8,579 bases of DNA from Bacteroidota bacterium. GTDB lineage: Bacteria; Bacteroidota; Ignavibacteria; Kapaibacteriales; UBA2268. The DNA lies in contig JAFRQN010000097.1 of assembly GCA_017428585.1 (NCBI GenBank), positions 1 through 8,579 of the forward strand. Reading direction: 5' to 3'. Made by a program: the position numbers and the translations under genes. Every line of letters starts with the position of its first letter. Positions within the stretch are counted from its first letter, which is position 1. Shown here in pieces: positions 6,656 through 8,579 of this stretch. The notes under the pieces were generated by a model. The model was not told the origin of the DNA and searched no databases. It saw nothing but the letters and a program-made list of their open reading frames with translations.

Positions 6656-8422
6656 ATGGTAAAAAATATGATAAAAGGAAAGCTGGATAATAAAACTGCT
6701 GTTAAAGAATTTGTAAAAAAATGGACTGAAAAAGATTTTTATGCAGAAGATGAAAATACTTCTAATTTCTGGACGGATTTATTAAATGCTCTTGGTGTTG
6801 AAAATATAACTAATTACGTAGAATATCAAAAGAAAGTAAAAAAAATTGATAAAGGTACATGGAGAATAGATGCTTATCTGCCTGAATCTAAAGTCCTTAT
6901 TGAACAAAAAAATTCTAATGTAGATATAGAAAATAGTTCTGATGCTTTTAATCAAGCAAACGAATATGCCAATAACCTTCCTTATGATGAAAAACCCCTT
7001 TGGATTGTTACCTGCAATTTTAAAGAATTCTTTGTCTATAATATGAAGCTGAATCCACGTGAACGTGAAGCTAATAAACAAAAAATTCTTGTTAAAGATT
7101 TAAATAAAGAATACCATCTATTGGAATTTTTGATTGATACAGGTAAAAATATCTCTCGAGAGATGGAGCTGTCCATCAAGGCGGGTGATTTAGTTGGAAA
7201 AATGTATGATCTGCTACTTCCAAGATATAAAAATCCTGAAGATCCGCATACCTTGCAGAGTCTTAACCAGTTATGCGTTCGTATCGTTTTTTGTCTCTTT
7301 GCTGAAGATTCGGAACTGCTTAAGCATAATACAAAAACGTCATTTCATGATTATCTAAAACCTATTCCAGCTCAATTCCTGCGTGATGCTCTTATTAAGC
7401 TGTTTGAGGTTTTGGATACTAAAATAGAAGACAGGGACGAATACCTGCAGGACGATCTAAAGTATTTTCCGTATGTCAATGGCGGGCTTTTCAGCAATAA
7501 GAATATAGAAATACCGCAATTTACAGAAGAAATAAAGGAGTTGATTTTACAGAAAGCAAGCGCAGATTTTGACTGGAGCGATATATCGCCAACAATTTTT
7601 GGAGCTGTGTTTGAATCTACCTTAAATCCAGAAACAAGACGCAGCGGAGGAATGCACTATACCTCAATAGAGAATATACACAAAGTAATAGATCCTTTGT
7701 TTTTGAATGACTTAAGAAATGAATTAAAAACCTGCAAAACAAAAGAACAGCTGCTAAAATTTCAGAACAAATTAAGTTCTTTAACATTCTTGGATCCTGC
7801 CTGCGGCAGCGGAAACTTCTTGACCGAAACATATATATATTTGAGAGAAATAGAAAACGAAGTTATCAGACAGCTTCAGCAGCTGGGACAGGCGCATTTA
7901 ATAAATCCAATCAAAGTATCTATCAATCAGTTTTATGGAATAGAAATAAACGATTTTGCAGTATCAGTAGCAAAAACAGCATTATGGATAGCAGACTTGC
8001 AGATGCAGAGAAAAACCAGTGAAATATCTCAGGATTTTGAGTTGGAATATCTGCCGTTAAAAGAATACAAGAATATCCGTGAAGCCAATGCTCTGCTTAT
8101 TGACTGGAATGATGTAATAGAAGCAGATAAGTTGAATTACATAATTGGTAATCCACCTTTTGTAGGATATTTTCTGACAACCAAAGAGCAAAAGCAGGAA
8201 ATAGTAGATATTTTTGGCAAAATAAGATTGGTTAAAAAGTTAGATTATGTTTCAGGATGGTTTTATAAAGCATCAGAAATGATGCATAAAAATAATGAAA
8301 TTCGCACAGCTTTGGTAGCAACAAATTCTATTACTCAGGGTGAACAGGTTTATCCAATATGGAATACCTTGTTTGAAAGATTTAATATAAAAATAGATTT
8401 TGCTTGGCGTTCCTTTAAATGA
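6656..8422 (+). CDS. MmeI-like restriction enzyme-DNA methyltransferase, cut short by an in-frame TGA
   Basis: Fused restriction-modification protein that would methylate DNA (probably adenine, given the NPPF motif) and cut it. The N-terminal nuclease domain shows D72...E83-Q-K85 (WRIDAYLP...VLIEQK), the PD-(D/E)XK pattern of MmeI_N, then PLWIVTCNFKEFFVYNM. A helical spacer covers about 160-360. The methyltransferase domain has motif I LDPACGSGNFL (379-389), FYGIEINDFAV (426-436) with the acidic Glu430, and motif IV GNPPFVG (498-504). Family proteins are usually about 900 residues or more and carry a target-recognition domain after the catalytic part; here 588 residues end at TGA 8420-8422, just after FAWRSFK. 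Translation of the same frame beyond it is clearly homologous. ATG at 6656 or 6668 are both possible starts, neither with a Shine-Dalgarno. It follows uvrA by 38 bp with no evident terminator and may share its transcript. Confidence 0.85.
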   Translation: MVKNMIKGKLDNKTAVKEFVKKWTEKDFYAEDENTSNFWTDLLNALGVENITNYVEYQKKVKKIDKGTWRIDAYLPESKVLIEQKNSNVDIENSSDAFNQANEYANNLPYDEKPLWIVTCNFKEFFVYNMKLNPREREANKQKILVKDLNKEYHLLEFLIDTGKNISREMELSIKAGDLVGKMYDLLLPRYKNPEDPHTLQSLNQLCVRIVFCLFAEDSELLKHNTKTSFHDYLKPIPAQFLRDALIKLFEVLDTKIEDRDEYLQDDLKYFPYVNGGLFSNKNIEIPQFTEEIKELILQKASADFDWSDISPTIFGAVFESTLNPETRRSGGMHYTSIENIHKVIDPLFLNDLRNELKTCKTKEQLLKFQNKLSSLTFLDPACGSGNFLTETYIYLREIENEVIRQLQQLGQAHLINPIKVSINQFYGIEINDFAVSVAKTALWIADLQMQRKTSEISQDFELEYLPLKEYKNIREANALLIDWNDVIEADKLNYIIGNPPFVGYFLTTKEQKQEIVDIFGKIRLVKKLDYVSGWFYKASEMMHKNNEIRTALVATNSITQGEQVYPIWNTLFERFNIKIDFAWRSFK

Positions 8423-8579
8423 GATAGTGAAAGCAATTCCAAAGCACAAGTACATTGTGTTATTATCGGTTTTTCTTCAAGAGATGTAAAGAAAGAATGT
8501 TATTTATATGATGAATATGGAAATTGTGTAGAATGCAAAAATATAAATCCTTATTTATTAGCAAGTGATTATATTATTA
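8423..8579 (+). pseudogene. In-frame continuation of the restriction-methyltransferase after the TGA (runs off the right edge)
   Basis: Immediately after TGA 8420-8422 the same frame stays open for 52 codons to the window end, starting DSESNSKAQVHCVIIGFSS and ending near NPYLLASDYII. In MmeI-like methyltransferases the segment after the NPPF region reads roughly F-(R/K)-W-x-(N/S)-E-A-x-x-K-A-x-V-H-x-V-I-I-G-F, so the TGA replaces the conserved Trp codon (one-base change from TGG) and the homology resumes without a shift. This piece has no start codon near its beginning. It would hold the end of the methyltransferase fold, with the target-recognition domain expected beyond the edge. Whether it is translated depends on read-through or a distal start. 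Confidence 0.75.

Noticed and set aside
6838..6845. A8 tract early in the restriction-methyltransferase, a possible phase-variation site (A7 tracts also at 6715-6721 and 6906-6912)
   Set aside because: The tracts are short, the frame is intact across them, and A runs of this size are expected in such an AT-rich gene.
6782..7081. Minus-strand ORF opposite the methyltransferase N-terminus that looks like a membrane protein
   Set aside because: It is antisense to the nuclease domain with its conserved D/E/K residues; the Phe/Ile richness comes from complementing A-rich codons.
8420..8460. TGA followed by a small hairpin (CACAA 8445-8449 / TTGTG 8455-8459), as in selenocysteine insertion
   Set aside because: The position corresponds to Trp, not Cys or Sec, in the family; the hairpin is only 5 bp, lies far from the TGA and lacks a SECIS-like loop.

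Overview
The window is a strongly AT-rich piece of a bacterial chromosome carrying mostly core genes. Most starts lack a clear Shine-Dalgarno sequence and sit behind A/T-rich leaders; the only good purine-rich site is in front of rplY. Together with the sequence flavour of Prs and UvrA, this suggests Bacteroidota or a related FCB lineage. That placement is an inference and no marker here proves it.

Left half, minus strand (positions 1-3609). Read in the direction of transcription, acetate kinase (ackA) comes first, then a 52-bp dyad-symmetric element, a GNAT-family acetyltransferase, tRNA-Gln(TTG), ribose-phosphate pyrophosphokinase (prs) and ribosomal protein L25/CTC (rplY, running off the left edge). 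prs and rplY are 17 bp apart and look like one transcription unit. Prs makes PRPP for nucleotide, His and Trp synthesis. L25 binds 5S rRNA. AckA makes ATP and acetate from acetyl phosphate.

Right half, plus strand (3801-8579). After a 190-bp divergent, very AT-rich promoter region comes a full-length uvrA (nucleotide excision repair). It is followed 38 bp later by a fused restriction-methyltransferase of the MmeI/type IIL (type IIG-like) kind. The latter has an apparently intact PD-(D/E)XK nuclease domain and methyltransferase motifs I and IV. It stops at a TGA (8420-8422), after which the same reading frame continues with recognisable family sequence to the window edge. The TGA sits where the family usually has tryptophan, so the gene looks like a recent nonsense mutant.

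The most notable points are the in-frame TGA in the restriction-methyltransferase and the 52-bp palindrome between ackA and the GNAT gene. I found no CRISPR array, insertion sequence, phage gene or convincing new multi-gene system.
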